DNA of 60,518 nt, from positions 1 to 60,518 of the forward strand of contig JAFYFR010000134.1 of the NCBI GenBank assembly GCA_017543645.1. The letters run 5' to 3'. Each line of letters begins with the position of its first letter. The stretch's first letter is position 1. Source of the DNA: Bacteroidales bacterium (GTDB taxonomy: Bacteria; Bacteroidota; Bacteroidia; Bacteroidales; UBA3824). A program made the position numbers and the translations under genes. Below are positions 59,561 to 60,518 of this stretch, piece after piece. The notes below the pieces were generated by a model. The model did not search any database and had not been told where the DNA came from. It was given only the letters and a program-made list of their open reading frames with translations.

Positions 59561-60518
59561 GTGAACAACGATTTAGTCATAAATGCTACTGAGTCGGAAA
59601 TTGTAATTGCCTTGTTGGAAGACAGGCAGTTAGTAGAAATACACAAGGAAAAGAGGAACAAGCATTTTTCGGTAGGCGACATATACCTCGGAAAAGTCAA
59701 AAAGATTATGCCGGGCTTGAACGCCGCTTTCGTTGACGTAGGATACGATAAAGATGCGTTTCTGCACTATCAGGATCTCGGTCCGCAGTTCTCAACACTT
59801 CACAAATATATTCAAACTGCGCTCGACAATCCGAAAAACTGCAAGCCTCTGCAATACATCAATCTCCAGCCCGAGATTAACAAAAAGGGCAAAATAACCG
59901 AACAAATTGCGTCAGGACAGCGGGTGCTTGTGCAGATTAGCAAAGAGCCTATCTCTACAAAAGGTCCGAGACTAACATCCGAAATATCTATGGCAGGACG
60001 CAACCTCGTTCTGCTACCTTTCTCCGACAAGGTTTCTATATCGCAGAAAATCAAGGGAAAGGAAGAGCGCGAAAGACTCAGACAGCTGATTCTCGCCATC
60101 AAACCTAAGAATTTTGGAATAATAGTACGCACCGAAGCCAAAAACCGAAGGGTGGCGGTCTTAGACGCAGAAATTAAATCGCTCGTTGAAAAATGGGAAA
60201 CGGCAGTGTCAGTGTTGGGTTCGAACATTATGCCACCCAAACTTATTGCTGGCGAAATGGATGCCACAAGCGCCATCTTGCGCGACTCGCTTAGCACATC
60301 GTTTAACAGCGTGGTGACTAACGACCCAGCTATTTACCATGAAGCCAAGAGTTTTATCGGAAGCATTGCTCCTGAACAAGAAAAAATTGTAAAACTCGAC
60401 ACCGACAAAATTTCGCTTTTCGACCGCTATTTTAATATCGAAAAGCAAATTAAACTGCTGTTTGGCAAGACAGTAACTTTTAAAAACGGGGCGTACCTGA
60501 TAATGGAGCACACTGAGG
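59561..60518 (+). CDS. rng: Ribonuclease G (Rne/Rng family), 5' part
   Basis: A GTG at 59561 opens a frame that runs off the window end: 319 complete codons are visible. It begins NNDLVINATESEIVIALLED, then an S1 domain (about 38-115) with VGDIYLGKVKKIMPGLNAAFVDVG, and the catalytic-domain start with KGPRLTSEISMAGRNLVLLPF and IIVRTEAKN. Bacteroidota RNase G/E proteins have this N-terminal order. It processes rRNA 5' ends and starts mRNA decay. The zinc-link and catalytic Asp region lie beyond the window. A small hairpin (CCTGC/GCAGG) lies in the leader. Confidence 0.92.
   Translation, partial: MNNDLVINATESEIVIALLEDRQLVEIHKEKRNKHFSVGDIYLGKVKKIMPGLNAAFVDVGYDKDAFLHYQDLGPQFSTLHKYIQTALDNPKNCKPLQYINLQPEINKKGKITEQIASGQRVLVQISKEPISTKGPRLTSEISMAGRNLVLLPFSDKVSISQKIKGKEERERLRQLILAIKPKNFGIIVRTEAKNRRVAVLDAEIKSLVEKWETAVSVLGSNIMPPKLIAGEMDATSAILRDSLSTSFNSVVTNDPAIYHEAKSFIGSIAPEQEKIVKLDTDKISLFDRYFNIEKQIKLLFGKTVTFKNGAYLIMEHTE

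Noticed and set aside
1..60518. tRNA, rRNA or CRISPR loci
   Set aside because: I looked for T-loop signatures, rRNA segments and regularly spaced direct repeats; none was found. The repeats in the BspA-like gene are coding modules.

Overview
The window is a chromosomal segment of a member of the Bacteroidota, most likely the order Bacteroidales. The evidence is consistent across the window. Upstream regions carry the Bacteroidota-type promoter (TTG, 18 to 20 bases, TAnnTTTG) and lack Shine-Dalgarno sequences. Two secreted proteins end in type IX secretion (T9SS) C-terminal domains. There is a GldE-like CBS protein, a BspA-like leucine-rich-repeat giant, Bacteroidota-type HU, a 29-residue COX24/mS38-like ribosomal protein, and an ftsK-lolA pair. 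I found no rRNA, tRNA, CRISPR array, intact insertion sequence or prophage. It reads as core chromosome with accessory patches at about 7.3-11 kb, 34-42 kb and 43.8-52.6 kb.

Layout. 1-7.3 kb (minus strand): a coiled-coil membrane protein cut by the window edge, a VanX-like lipoprotein, a very large propeller/beta-barrel envelope protein, birA and a GldE-like gene. 7.3-10.9 kb (plus): an Rpn-type nuclease, a T9SS cargo protein with a coupled 44-residue peptide, and a string of hairpins. 10.9-16 kb: a lone CheY-like regulator (minus), then coaX, an outer-membrane protein, a TPR protein, lptC and a small membrane protein (plus). 16-21.5 kb (minus): tsaD, a K+ channel, a RelA/SpoT protein and a Crp/Fnr regulator in a tight operon, followed by an EACC1-like protein. 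22-30 kb: an iron-type alcohol dehydrogenase (plus); a STAS protein and rpsA (minus); UDP-glucuronate decarboxylase, purU and pbpC (plus). 30-34.8 kb: an OmpA-like protein (minus), a TPR protein, rfbD and two small genes (plus). 34.9-43.7 kb (minus): the 2,358-residue BspA-like protein and a glycan flippase. 43.8-52.6 kb: five paralogous SpoIIE-type phosphatases. 52.6-60.5 kb: a DUF4112 protein, then uvrB, ftsK, lolA, HU, the COX24-like gene and the start of rng.

The most unusual element is the SpoIIE/PP2C cluster. Four genes lie head to tail on the plus strand and a fifth converges on them. Three encode a likely exported TPR sensor, a membrane helix, a coiled coil and a cytoplasmic phosphatase domain. 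Two lack the sensor. One of the five has lost nearly all metal-binding residues and looks like a pseudophosphatase; another has partly changed motifs. A STAS anti-anti-sigma-type protein, the classical substrate of such phosphatases, lies 20 kb away, directly downstream of rpsA. No matching kinase/anti-sigma gene is in the window. Together these suggest an expanded partner-switching network in which active and inactive phosphatases tune one or more STAS proteins. This is inference from domain content.

Other points of interest are a duplicated 27-bp hairpin at the predicted 5' end of the rpsA mRNA, a BspA leader with mutually exclusive hairpins, an orphan EACC1-like protein, and a Crp/Fnr protein with cysteines placed as in FNR.
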